Part shown: positions 1 through 7,633 of the stretch, in pieces
Layout: each line of letters begins with the position of its first letter
How positions within the stretch are numbered: position 1 is the stretch's first letter
From: Bacilli bacterium
Lineage (GTDB): Bacteria > Bacillota_I > Bacilli_A > RFN20 > CAG-288
DNA length: 23,216 bases
Assembly: GCA_900769965.1 (NCBI GenBank)
Contig: CAAGIQ010000039.1
Location: forward strand, 1 to 23,216
Direction of reading: 5' to 3'
Made by a program: the position numbers and the translations under genes
Notes under the pieces: generated by a model
Databases searched by the model: none
What the model saw: only the letters and a program-made list of their open reading frames with translations
What the model was told of the DNA's origin: nothing

Positions 1-15
1 ACGCTCTTCCGATCT
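1..15. other. Illumina adapter remnant at contig edge
   Basis: The first 15 bases, ACGCTCTTCCGATCT, are identical to the 3' end of the common Illumina TruSeq read adapter (known from general knowledge, not searched). The genomic sequence therefore most likely begins at position 16. The adapter happens to keep the reading frame of the following gene open, so it would add five false residues if translated. Confidence 0.93.
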
Positions 16-954
16 ATTAACATCGGCCATAAGTTACACCTAGTTAAGGATGTACAAAAGAAACGTACTTCATTAGTTGCTCAGGTAGCGACCTTTAGAA
101 TCGAGTTAACTAGATTATTTAAAAACTATTGGGTGCTTATCATAACTCTGCTTTTATATATAATTAAATTTACCTTGATTAACTCCTTGCCATATCTAGC
201 TGGTTTAGCTTTTGGCGAAGACATGAGCGGGAAGTATTTCGATTGCTTGTGGTCATATTCCTACGTTTCGATGATCACTGCTTTCATACCTATTCCAGGA
301 GCTTCTGGAGGAGCTGAATACGCCTTTAGTACCATCTTCAGTTCCATTTACTCTTCAACTGTAGTTACTAACTCTTGTAACATTCTAGTTAGATCTATAG
401 CTTTCTATTTCACTTTGATAGTCGGTATGTTAACCTTCTTCTTCTATCGTGGTTCTCCTAAGAAAGAAGGAGCGGATTATTATGACCGTAAAACTTTTGT
501 CGACTTGCAGATTATCGCCTTATCTGAAAATAGCGAAGAAGTTGAATTGAAAGAGTATCAAGAAACTAAAGAAACTAAAGAAACAAAAATTCAAAAGAAG
601 TTAGAAAAATCCATCGATAACTCGATAGATGAAGCTCAAAAGCTATTATCTCCTTCGGAAGTTAAGAGATCCTTTAAGAGAATTGTTAAGAGTTCGCTTT
701 TAGATCAAAAGAGCATCTATGAAGAAGATGATGAGTATTTAGAGCAGTCGAAAAAGTCTCTTGCTAACATCTATAACGAAGTTAAAGAAGCGGAAATTGA
801 AAAGAACAATCAAAGCGCATTAGATACTCAAGTAGAAACTGAAATTAAACACGATCTCGATCGACTAATCGATGAAGATAAACGTAAAGAGGAGAGAAAA
901 GCTCGAAGAAAAGAGTTCTTCGATAAGCTTTTTAGAAGAGGAGGTAAGCGATGA
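16..954 (+). CDS. Flippase / LPG-synthase-TM family membrane protein, 5' truncated
   Basis: This is the 3' part of a gene. The frame is open from the contig edge, so the GTG at 133 is not a credible start. The visible part has several hydrophobic segments, including residues around the conserved PIPGASGGAEYAF motif (about positions 289-327), which resembles the P-x-PGG-x-G-x-E signature of the lysylphosphatidylglycerol synthase transmembrane / flippase-like family (PF03706). After the last helix (about position 465) comes a hydrophilic tail of about 160 residues rich in Lys and Glu, including a triple Glu-Thr-Lys repeat. The stop overlaps the next start as ATGA, so it is translationally coupled to the GT4 glycosyltransferase. 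That pairing suggests a role in membrane glycolipid synthesis or transfer, which is inference. The substrate cannot be read from the sequence. Confidence 0.75.
   Translation: MNIGHKLHLVKDVQKKRTSLVAQVATFRIELTRLFKNYWVLIITLLLYIIKFTLINSLPYLAGLAFGEDMSGKYFDCLWSYSYVSMITAFIPIPGASGGAEYAFSTIFSSIYSSTVVTNSCNILVRSIAFYFTLIVGMLTFFFYRGSPKKEGADYYDRKTFVDLQIIALSENSEEVELKEYQETKETKETKIQKKLEKSIDNSIDEAQKLLSPSEVKRSFKRIVKSSLLDQKSIYEEDDEYLEQSKKSLANIYNEVKEAEIEKNNQSALDTQVETEIKHDLDRLIDEDKRKEERKARRKEFFDKLFRRGGKR
562..588 (+). repeat. Three 9-bp tandem repeats, gaaactaaa
   Basis: GAAACTAAA occurs twice back to back (562-570, 571-579), followed by a one-base variant GAAACAAAA (580-588). The repeats are in frame and encode Glu-Thr-Lys three times in the cytosolic tail of the flippase-like protein. 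Slippage could change the copy number without a frameshift. Confidence 0.8.
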
Positions 955-2135
955 GAATAGCTATTTTTTCAGATACTTATTATCCGCAAATAAACGGAGT
1001 TGCCACCGCTACATATACCTTAGCTAACGTCTTAAAGGCTAAAGGAAACGATGTTTTAGTGGTTACTGTTGGCTTAGAAGGCCAAAAGAAATTAACTTTT
1101 GAAGATGGAGTAGTTAGAATCCCTGGTATTGTTGCTAAAAAGCTTTACAGCTACACTATCATCTCAATATTCTCGAGTAAGGCTTATAAAATCGTTAAAA
1201 ACTTCGCTCCGGAAGTGGTTCATATACAGACGGAGATGGGAGCGGGAATATTTGGAAGAATCGTCGCTTCTAGCTTGAAGATTCCTTTAATTTATACTTA
1301 CCATACCATGTATGAAGATTACACCTATTATGTTACTAAAGGTATAAAACCAATCGACGGCATCGCTAAGTCGATGGTGGCGTCGCTTTCGACTTTGATC
1401 GGCGATTCAACTACTGAATTTACTACGACTTCCTATAAGACTAAGAAAGCTTTAAGAAGATATGGGGTTAAGAAATATATTAACGTCATACCTAACGGCC
1501 TTAATTTAGATATGTTTGATGTTAAGAATCTTGATAAGACCAAGTTAGAAGAACTTAAGAAGAAACTTGGTATAGAAGATAAGTTTACCATTCTTATCTT
1601 AGGTCGCTTAGCTAAGGAAAAATCTAACGATGTGGTTTTGAAGAACGTTAGGAAATATCTCGATAAATACGAAGATAAAGATATCTCCATCTTAGTAGTT
1701 GGAGATGGTCCAGATAAACCGAATCTAGAAGCGTTAACTAAAGAGTTAAAACTAAATGATATTACTACCTTTGTCGGCAAGGTCGATCACAAATTAGTTC
1801 CGTATTATTACAACATTTCAAGCTTATATGTTTCCGCTTCTACTTCAGAAACTCAAGGTTTAACCTTCAACGAAGCGATGGCGTCTAAAGTTGTAGTAAT
1901 GGCGAGATACGATGACAATCTAGTCGAGGCGATAATCGATAGAAAGACCGGATTCTTCTTTAAAGATGAAGCGAGTTTTGTGAAAACTTTAAGAGAAGTT
2001 AGAAGTCTTTCTAGAGAAGAGTTAAGTAAGATTGAAGATCAAGCTTATAAGAACGATATGGAAAAATTCTCCTTAGATCTCTACTATGAAAGGATGATAA
2101 ATGTCTACAGAAAAGCAATTAGAAAATATTGGTAA
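951..2135 (+). CDS. GT4 glycosyltransferase, probable 1,2-diacylglycerol 3-alpha-glucosyltransferase
   Basis: A 394-residue GT-B fold glycosyltransferase of family GT4. The N-terminus reads MRIAIFSDTYYPQINGVAT, with the Gly-rich acceptor-side loop typical of diacylglycerol glucosyltransferases such as Acholeplasma MGS. The donor-side EX7E motif is ETQGLTFNE, Glu300 and Glu308. The second Rossmann domain starts near FTILILGRLAKEK. The likely reaction is transfer of glucose from UDP-glucose to diacylglycerol at the inner membrane face, making monoglucosyl-DAG. A processive or different acceptor specificity cannot be excluded. The start is set by a strong GAGGAGG just upstream and ATGA coupling to the flippase-like gene. 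Its 3' end overlaps recX by 35 bases. Confidence 0.8.
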   Translation: MRIAIFSDTYYPQINGVATATYTLANVLKAKGNDVLVVTVGLEGQKKLTFEDGVVRIPGIVAKKLYSYTIISIFSSKAYKIVKNFAPEVVHIQTEMGAGIFGRIVASSLKIPLIYTYHTMYEDYTYYVTKGIKPIDGIAKSMVASLSTLIGDSTTEFTTTSYKTKKALRRYGVKKYINVIPNGLNLDMFDVKNLDKTKLEELKKKLGIEDKFTILILGRLAKEKSNDVVLKNVRKYLDKYEDKDISILVVGDGPDKPNLEALTKELKLNDITTFVGKVDHKLVPYYYNISSLYVSASTSETQGLTFNEAMASKVVVMARYDDNLVEAIIDRKTGFFFKDEASFVKTLREVRSLSREELSKIEDQAYKNDMEKFSLDLYYERMINVYRKAIRKYW

Positions 2136-2943
2136 AGTAGTTAAAGAAGTTAAAGTCCTTAAAAGTGGAGTTAAAGTCACTTTTGAAGATGGGGATAGCG
2201 TCTTGTTAGATGTTAATTCCTACGTTAACGGTGAAAGGCTTTATAAAGGGAAAGAGCTTAGCTATGAAAAAGTCGAAACGTTAAAAAGAGCGGAAGATGA
2301 TGCGAAATATTATTCCTACGTTCTTAAGTTAGTTGCGTCTAGACCATATTCATCAAAAAAGTTAATCGATAAGTTAGTTAACGTTAAAGAAGCTTCCTAC
2401 AAAAAGGCCATAGAGGTTGTCGATAAGCTTAAAGAACAAGGGCTTATAAACGATGAACTTTATATAAGAACTTGCTTTGAAGACTTCATTAACAAAGGCT
2501 ATTCAAAAGAGTTTGTAATTAGAAAGTTAGAAGAGGAAGGCTATTCAGAAGATGTTGTTGAAAACATATTTGTTGAATATGGATTCACTTCAAAAGAGGA
2601 TGAAATAGTATCATCGCTATTTAAAAAGTATTCGAATAAGAGTTTTAGATCGTGTAAAGATCACGTGTTCTCCTCGCTTTATAAAAGAGGGTATGACGCT
2701 AATAGATGTAACGAGCTTATTAACAGCTATATCGAGAATAACGAAGATTTTAAAAACGCCATTAAGGATAACGAAGAAGAGCTTTTATTTAACGACATGA
2801 AGAAGCTAGTTGAACGTTATAGAATTAAAGGCTTAGATAGAAAAGAAATCAAGAACAAGGTCATATCAAAACTCATGAGTCACAAATATGATTTTGATAA
2901 GATTATTGAAATGTATGAGAGGAAGGAAGATGAATTATATTAA
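2101..2943 (+). CDS. recX: RecX, RecA regulatory protein
   Basis: A 280-residue protein with the all-helical three-helix repeats of RecX. An N-terminal beta-rich region of about 50 residues ends in YKGKELSYEKVETL, as in Firmicute RecX proteins. The first repeat contains SRPYSSKKLIDKL (around residue 80) and the next contains GLINDELYIRTCFEDFINKG, both typical of the family. Known RecX proteins bind RecA filaments and limit or modulate strand exchange. RecA is not in this window. The ATG at 2101 lies inside the end of the glycosyltransferase gene, with AAAGGATG just upstream as a weak ribosome site. No better in-frame start is seen that keeps the N-terminal domain. The 3' end overlaps yhaM by 14 bases, so the two are probably coupled. 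Confidence 0.88.
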   Translation: MSTEKQLENIGKVVKEVKVLKSGVKVTFEDGDSVLLDVNSYVNGERLYKGKELSYEKVETLKRAEDDAKYYSYVLKLVASRPYSSKKLIDKLVNVKEASYKKAIEVVDKLKEQGLINDELYIRTCFEDFINKGYSKEFVIRKLEEEGYSEDVVENIFVEYGFTSKEDEIVSSLFKKYSNKSFRSCKDHVFSSLYKRGYDANRCNELINSYIENNEDFKNAIKDNEEELLFNDMKKLVERYRIKGLDRKEIKNKVISKLMSHKYDFDKIIEMYERKEDELY

Positions 2944-3862
2944 AGAAATTATTGAAGAAGGCGGCCATTTCGATGGGGCTCTTCTAGTAAAATCCTGCGA
3001 AAGAGGTGTAGCGAATAACGGAAACGAATATCTTTCAATCGTCTTCCAAGACGTAACCGGCAGTATCAACAGCAAGAAATGGACTGTTGAAGCTAACGAT
3101 TTAAAGGTTCTTATTCCAGGTAAAATAGTAATGGTTACAGGAGATATCTTCAAATATAAAGGTCATCCGCAGATGAAGGTTGAAAAGGTTGAAGAAGTTG
3201 ATAACTCACTTTTTGACATGCAGGATTTCTATATATCTTGTCCAATTAACGATGAAGATTTATATAAGAGCGTCGAAGAAGTAATCGATGTGATTGAAGA
3301 CGATGAAATAAGGAAGTTAGTTAAAGCTTTAATCGAAGAAAACGAAGAGAAATATATGACTTACCCAGCTGCAGTTAGCGTTCACCACGCTTATAGATGT
3401 GGAATAGTCTACCATTCGCTTTCAATTGCTAAGATGGCTATAAAAGTAGCTGATCATTATAAGACTTTATCAAAGGACTACCTCGTAGCTGGTGCTTTGC
3501 TTCACGACTTAGGTAAGACTAAAGAAATGCAAGGAGTAATGACTTCTGGTTACACTTTAGAAGGCAATTTGTTAGGTCACATCTCCATGGGTGCGTTCTT
3601 AGTGGAAAGCAAGGCGAGAGAATTAAATATAAGCAAAAACAAGACAACAATTTTAACTCACATTATCTTAGCTCATCACGGCCAATACGAATACGGCTCT
3701 CCAGTTTTACCACAAACTCCAGAAGCCTTAGTTCTTCATATGCTCGATGATTTAGATTCGAAAATGAATATCTTAGATAACGCTTTAAGCGATGTTAAAG
3801 TCGGAGATTTTTCTCAAAAAATTCCATATCTTGACATGAAAGCTTACTTAAAGATTAAGTAA
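2930..3862 (+). CDS. yhaM: 3'-5' exoribonuclease YhaM family protein (OB fold plus HD domain)
   Basis: A 310-residue protein, close to the roughly 314 of Bacillus YhaM. Residues about 14-90 look like an OB fold with the YLSIVFQDVTGSINSKKW pattern used for nucleic-acid binding. The HD phosphohydrolase domain follows, with His151-His152 in VSVHHAY, the metal motif His192-Asp193 in ALLHDLGKTKE, a later LAHHGQYEYGS and a final Asp-rich MLDDLDSKM. Known YhaM enzymes trim RNA (and ssDNA) from the 3' end using Mn or Co. I chose the ATG at 2930 because GAGAGGAAGGA precedes it and the protein then starts MNYIKEI as the family does. The longer frame from 2888 runs through recX coding sequence and has no ribosome site. 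Confidence 0.9.
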   Translation: MNYIKEIIEEGGHFDGALLVKSCERGVANNGNEYLSIVFQDVTGSINSKKWTVEANDLKVLIPGKIVMVTGDIFKYKGHPQMKVEKVEEVDNSLFDMQDFYISCPINDEDLYKSVEEVIDVIEDDEIRKLVKALIEENEEKYMTYPAAVSVHHAYRCGIVYHSLSIAKMAIKVADHYKTLSKDYLVAGALLHDLGKTKEMQGVMTSGYTLEGNLLGHISMGAFLVESKARELNISKNKTTILTHIILAHHGQYEYGSPVLPQTPEALVLHMLDDLDSKMNILDNALSDVKVGDFSQKIPYLDMKAYLKIK

Positions 3863-3894
3863 TTATTTGATAAAATAAAAAATGGTGTTCAATT

Positions 3895-6384
3895 ATGTCT
3901 CAAAAAGGTAGTGGAACGTTCTTAAAAAGCTATGAAAGAATAGTTTACGGATTAATCTTATTGTGTGTAGTAGTGTTAAGTTTTTTAAATAACACCTACG
4001 TCGGGAGTTTTTTACTCTACTGTTTTTCATATGTTTTTGGAATGTTTTCCTATGTTGTTTTGATACTTGTTACACTTTTAGGTTTATTCCTAGTCATCAA
4101 ACGTAAGATTCCAAATATAAGAATAGATTTTACAGGCTTAGGTTACTTCTTGCTGGTGATTTTTGGTTGTTTAGCTTCCTCTATTGAAGTTGATGGTTTG
4201 ACAATTGCTAATTCATTAACAAAATATAACGAAGCTTTTGTTTCTGTTACGGAAGGGCTTAAAATTGTTAGTTTAACTTCTATCCCTTCGCTTAACGGTG
4301 GAGTGGTCGGTTACTTTGTCACCTCTTTATTCCTAACTGGTTTAGGTAAGATAGGTACTTATGTTTTCACATATCTTTTCTTAGTTATCGCTTCAATGCT
4401 TTTACTTAGAAAACCTTTCTTCTACCTCGTTAACTTTATTAAGACTTGCAAGATTAATTCTAAAGTTAAGAAAGTTCAAGAAGATAAAAATAAGAGCGAA
4501 GAAGATGTTAAAGAAGAGGAACGAAAAGAAGAAGATGCTGACCTCGGATTTAATCCGTTTACTATCAAGGCTTCTGAGCCAAGAAAGATACCAACAGTTT
4601 TAAAGGAAGATAATCAAGAAAAAGATGAAGAAGTAGTTGAAAAAGAAGTCTCTAAAGAAGATTTCTTGAATTCACCTTTCGCTCGTCAAGAAGAGATTAC
4701 TTCATCTTTAAACGAGTCTAAAGAAGATGATGATTATCTCCCTTCAAAAGAAGAGGTATTAGCCATGTACGAGGAAGAGGAAGAAGTAGAGAAGATTCAA
4801 AACACCTACGTTGTTCCAAAACCGAGTTACCTTCAAGAAGAAGTGGTTGAAGAGATGGTTGAAAAAGTTTCTAAGCCTCTTGTTAACCCTGTTAGAGAGC
4901 CTGTTAAACCTGCCCCAGTTACTCCTAAAGTTGAAGAAAGTGCTGAAACAGTTAACGATGATTATATCTTGCCTTCCATCAATCTTTTAGAGATTAGAAA
5001 AGACTACGACTCTTTTGAAATCAATAAAAGAAGCGCTGAAGAGAAAATCGATATTATCAATAGCGTCTTTAGAAAGAACCAATTTAGAGCCTCAGTTGAG
5101 TCTTATACTATTGGACCTACCGTCACAAGATTTAATATTAGAAGAGAACCAGGTGTTAAAGTCAATCAGCTTTCAAGCCTTATTACCGAACTTCAAGTCG
5201 ACTTAAACGGCGATCTTTCCGTTAGAGTCGAACTGGTTGTTAGGGGCAAAGATACTTCCGGTATCGAGATTGCTAACCCGAAACCATCGATGGTTTCTTT
5301 TAGGGACTGTTTCGGAGAGATGATGAAGTCTACTTCGGAAAAGCTAGCCATACCTCTTGGTGTCGATGTCGATTCTAACGTTATCACTTCGACTATCGAT
5401 TCTTTCCCACACCTACTAGTTTGTGGTACTACTGGATCTGGTAAATCGGTATTCATTCATTCCATCATCATGTCTTTAATCATGCGTAACTATCCTTCGG
5501 AATTGAAATTTATCTTAATCGACCCGAAGAAAGTTGAGTTTAGCAAATATAACGGCATGCCTCACCTCTATTGTCCTATCGTTGACGATGCGGTTAAAGC
5601 TGTTGCTGTACTTAAGAAATTAGTTGCTGAGATGGATAGGCGTTACACCTTGTTAAATAGAGCTTGCGTCGGAAAGATCAGCGAATACGAAGAAGTTAGA
5701 AAGAGTCATCCAGAGATGGAAAAACTTCCTAACATCGTCTGTATCATCGATGAGTTTGCTGATTTGATGGGTCAAGCTCCAAAAGAAGTTGATTCTTTGA
5801 CTCAAAGAATTGCTCAGTTAGCTAGAGCTGCTGGTATATATTTAATCATCGCTACTCAACGTCCAACTGTTAACTGCATCACCGGTACTATTAAAGCTAA
5901 CATTCCAGCCCGTATCGCTCTTTCTGTTACAACAGCTGCTGAATCACGTATCATCATCGATGAAGGTGGAGCGGATACTTTAGTAGGTAAAGGTGACTTG
6001 CTCGCGAAAGTTCCACAGTACAAGATGATGATTAGACTTCAGTCTGCCTATGTCTCTAACCAGGAGATCGCTGCGGTAGTAAGCTATTTGAAGTCTAAAT
6101 CTAAACCGTGTTACAACAAAGACTTCTTAACTTTTGAAGAGCCTAAAGCTGAAGATGCTTCTGCAAACTTTAATAATGTAGGCGAAAGAGCATTAGAAGA
6201 TCCTCTATATAACAAAGTTAAAGAATACGTACTCGAAACTGGTGCTTGTTCAACTTCAGCTATTCAACGTATGTTTGGAATCGGCTATTCTAAAGCCGCT
6301 TTCCTTCTAGATGGAATGGAATTTGAAGGTTATATAAAAACTACTAAGAACGGACGAAGAATATTCGTCGACGACGAGGAATAG
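3895..6384 (+). CDS. ftsK: DNA translocase FtsK/SpoIIIE
   Basis: An 829-residue translocase. The first roughly 180 residues hold four to five hydrophobic segments that anchor it at the membrane. Residues about 190-370 are a charged, Glu- and Lys-rich low-complexity linker. The motor follows: alpha/beta domains, Walker A GTTGSGKS at 511-518 and Walker B with Asp619-Glu620 in CIIDEFADLM. The last roughly 60 residues form the winged-helix gamma domain (IQRMFGIGYSKAAFLLDGM), which in characterised FtsK/SpoIIIE reads KOPS/SRS polarity sequences. It pumps chromosome DNA through the closing septum. Its start lacks a strong Shine-Dalgarno (only GGTG seven bases upstream). A TAAAAT at 3871-3876 could be a -10, but I see no good -35. 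An M16 relative directly downstream matches the Bacillus spoIIIE-ymfF neighbourhood. Confidence 0.95.
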   Translation: MSQKGSGTFLKSYERIVYGLILLCVVVLSFLNNTYVGSFLLYCFSYVFGMFSYVVLILVTLLGLFLVIKRKIPNIRIDFTGLGYFLLVIFGCLASSIEVDGLTIANSLTKYNEAFVSVTEGLKIVSLTSIPSLNGGVVGYFVTSLFLTGLGKIGTYVFTYLFLVIASMLLLRKPFFYLVNFIKTCKINSKVKKVQEDKNKSEEDVKEEERKEEDADLGFNPFTIKASEPRKIPTVLKEDNQEKDEEVVEKEVSKEDFLNSPFARQEEITSSLNESKEDDDYLPSKEEVLAMYEEEEEVEKIQNTYVVPKPSYLQEEVVEEMVEKVSKPLVNPVREPVKPAPVTPKVEESAETVNDDYILPSINLLEIRKDYDSFEINKRSAEEKIDIINSVFRKNQFRASVESYTIGPTVTRFNIRREPGVKVNQLSSLITELQVDLNGDLSVRVELVVRGKDTSGIEIANPKPSMVSFRDCFGEMMKSTSEKLAIPLGVDVDSNVITSTIDSFPHLLVCGTTGSGKSVFIHSIIMSLIMRNYPSELKFILIDPKKVEFSKYNGMPHLYCPIVDDAVKAVAVLKKLVAEMDRRYTLLNRACVGKISEYEEVRKSHPEMEKLPNIVCIIDEFADLMGQAPKEVDSLTQRIAQLARAAGIYLIIATQRPTVNCITGTIKANIPARIALSVTTAAESRIIIDEGGADTLVGKGDLLAKVPQYKMMIRLQSAYVSNQEIAAVVSYLKSKSKPCYNKDFLTFEEPKAEDASANFNNVGERALEDPLYNKVKEYVLETGACSTSAIQRMFGIGYSKAAFLLDGMEFEGYIKTTKNGRRIFVDDEE

Positions 6385-6396
6385 AAAGGTAAAAAT

Positions 6397-7614
6397 ATGC
6401 AAGAAGTAAGATTTGAAAAATTAGATAAAACTTCCTATCAGATGACTTTAGACAACTACTTTAAAGTCTTAGTTGCTCCGATGATTAAGAGCGAGAAGGT
6501 AACAATAGGAATCAACATCGATAAAGGTTCGTTCTCGAAACCTATGAAGATAGGTAATCAGATCATCTATTTAGGCACTGCTGCTTATCTATTTGAAGCT
6601 ATTAGAAAATATCATTCTAAGGAAGCTTCTATCCTTTTCGAAGAAGGAATCAAGGATGTTTCTTCGATAAATAAAAGCTATACTTCTTTCGCTTTTGAAG
6701 TTCCTCAAGATAGATATTTAGAATGTATTAAGGCTTTGTTTGCACTAGTTAATTCAATCGATTTTACTAACGATCAGATCGAAGATATGAAGAAAGATAT
6801 GGTGGATTTAGCTTCTAACGAGAAAGAAGACTTAGTTGCTAATAACTTATTTATCTTCTCGCCTATCAAGAATAGTACCTATGGAGGAGCAAACTCCATA
6901 AAGAACATTCACTTAGTGGCGTTAAAGAAATTCTTCAACGAATACTATGTTCCTTCAAATATGACTCTAGTAGTTACTGGTAACGTCGATCAAAAGAAAA
7001 TCGAAGAAGTAGTTAACACCTTCGAATTTGAGAAAAAGACTAAAAAAGATAATGTTATCGTCACAGACTATAATGAAAGATATGACGATTTAATAAAAGA
7101 AGAAGTTAATGGAGAAGAAGAAAACAAAGTTACATTGGGCTTTAAGTTTGATAAGAGAGAAAAGCTTTTCGATGATTTCCAAAATAACCTTTTCGCTTTG
7201 TATCTAACTCTTCCAGAACTTGTGTTTTCTAAAACTAATTCCGTTTTTAATAGCTATGTAAAGAGCTACAAAACTATAGTTTCATCTTCTTTAGTAGAAG
7301 CTAGTGAAGAAGCCTATTTAAAAGTTACTTTTGAAACCGATTCAAAAGAAAAACTCATAGAAGAGTTAAAAGCCTACTTAAGCGATATGAGAATTAAGTT
7401 TAAGGATGTTAGCTCGATAAAGAAAGAAGTCTTAGCTAAATATAGAGAAATCTATATCAACGATTCAACTACCTATTATTACGATATCTTGAATAGCTTA
7501 GCTAACAATTTCTTCTTCTTAGCTTTAGTTCTTCAAATCAAGAGCATCGGCTATTTCACCTTTAAAAAGTTTATTAGAAGATTCTCTAAATTTAGAAACG
7601 TCATTGTAAAATAA
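6397..7614 (+). CDS. M16-family (insulinase-like, YmfF-type) protein lacking the zinc motif
   Basis: A 405-residue protein with M16 architecture: an N-terminal half with LGTAAYLFEAI at residues 59-69, a middle motif FFNEYYVPSNMTLVVTGNVD that is very typical of M16 domains, and a second half that looks like the non-catalytic M16 C domain. The usual zinc site HxxEH aligns with Ala63-Tyr-Leu-Phe66-Glu67, so both histidines and the catalytic glutamate are missing. In Bacillus, the ymfF-ymfH pair lies just downstream of spoIIIE, and such pairs often combine one inactive and one active subunit. Here only the inactive-looking partner is present and pullulanase follows at once. GAAAGG sits before the ATG. 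It is probably a structural or inactive partner; the true function is unknown. Confidence 0.75.
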   Translation: MQEVRFEKLDKTSYQMTLDNYFKVLVAPMIKSEKVTIGINIDKGSFSKPMKIGNQIIYLGTAAYLFEAIRKYHSKEASILFEEGIKDVSSINKSYTSFAFEVPQDRYLECIKALFALVNSIDFTNDQIEDMKKDMVDLASNEKEDLVANNLFIFSPIKNSTYGGANSIKNIHLVALKKFFNEYYVPSNMTLVVTGNVDQKKIEEVVNTFEFEKKTKKDNVIVTDYNERYDDLIKEEVNGEEENKVTLGFKFDKREKLFDDFQNNLFALYLTLPELVFSKTNSVFNSYVKSYKTIVSSSLVEASEEAYLKVTFETDSKEKLIEELKAYLSDMRIKFKDVSSIKKEVLAKYREIYINDSTTYYYDILNSLANNFFFLALVLQIKSIGYFTFKKFIRRFSKFRNVIVK

Positions 7615-7633
7615 CGAAAGGCTAACTAACAAT

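Noticed and set aside
133..135. GTG as the start of the first gene
   Set aside because: The frame is open back to the contig edge and the upstream codons read as plausible protein, so the gene is 5' truncated.
1433..1780. Minus-strand frames inside the glycosyltransferase and similar ones in other genes
   Set aside because: They are antisense to well-supported genes, have low-complexity Ser/Leu-rich products and no ribosome sites.
2888..2929. Earlier start for yhaM
   Set aside because: It lies in recX coding sequence without a ribosome site; the ATG at 2930 has one and matches the family N-terminus.
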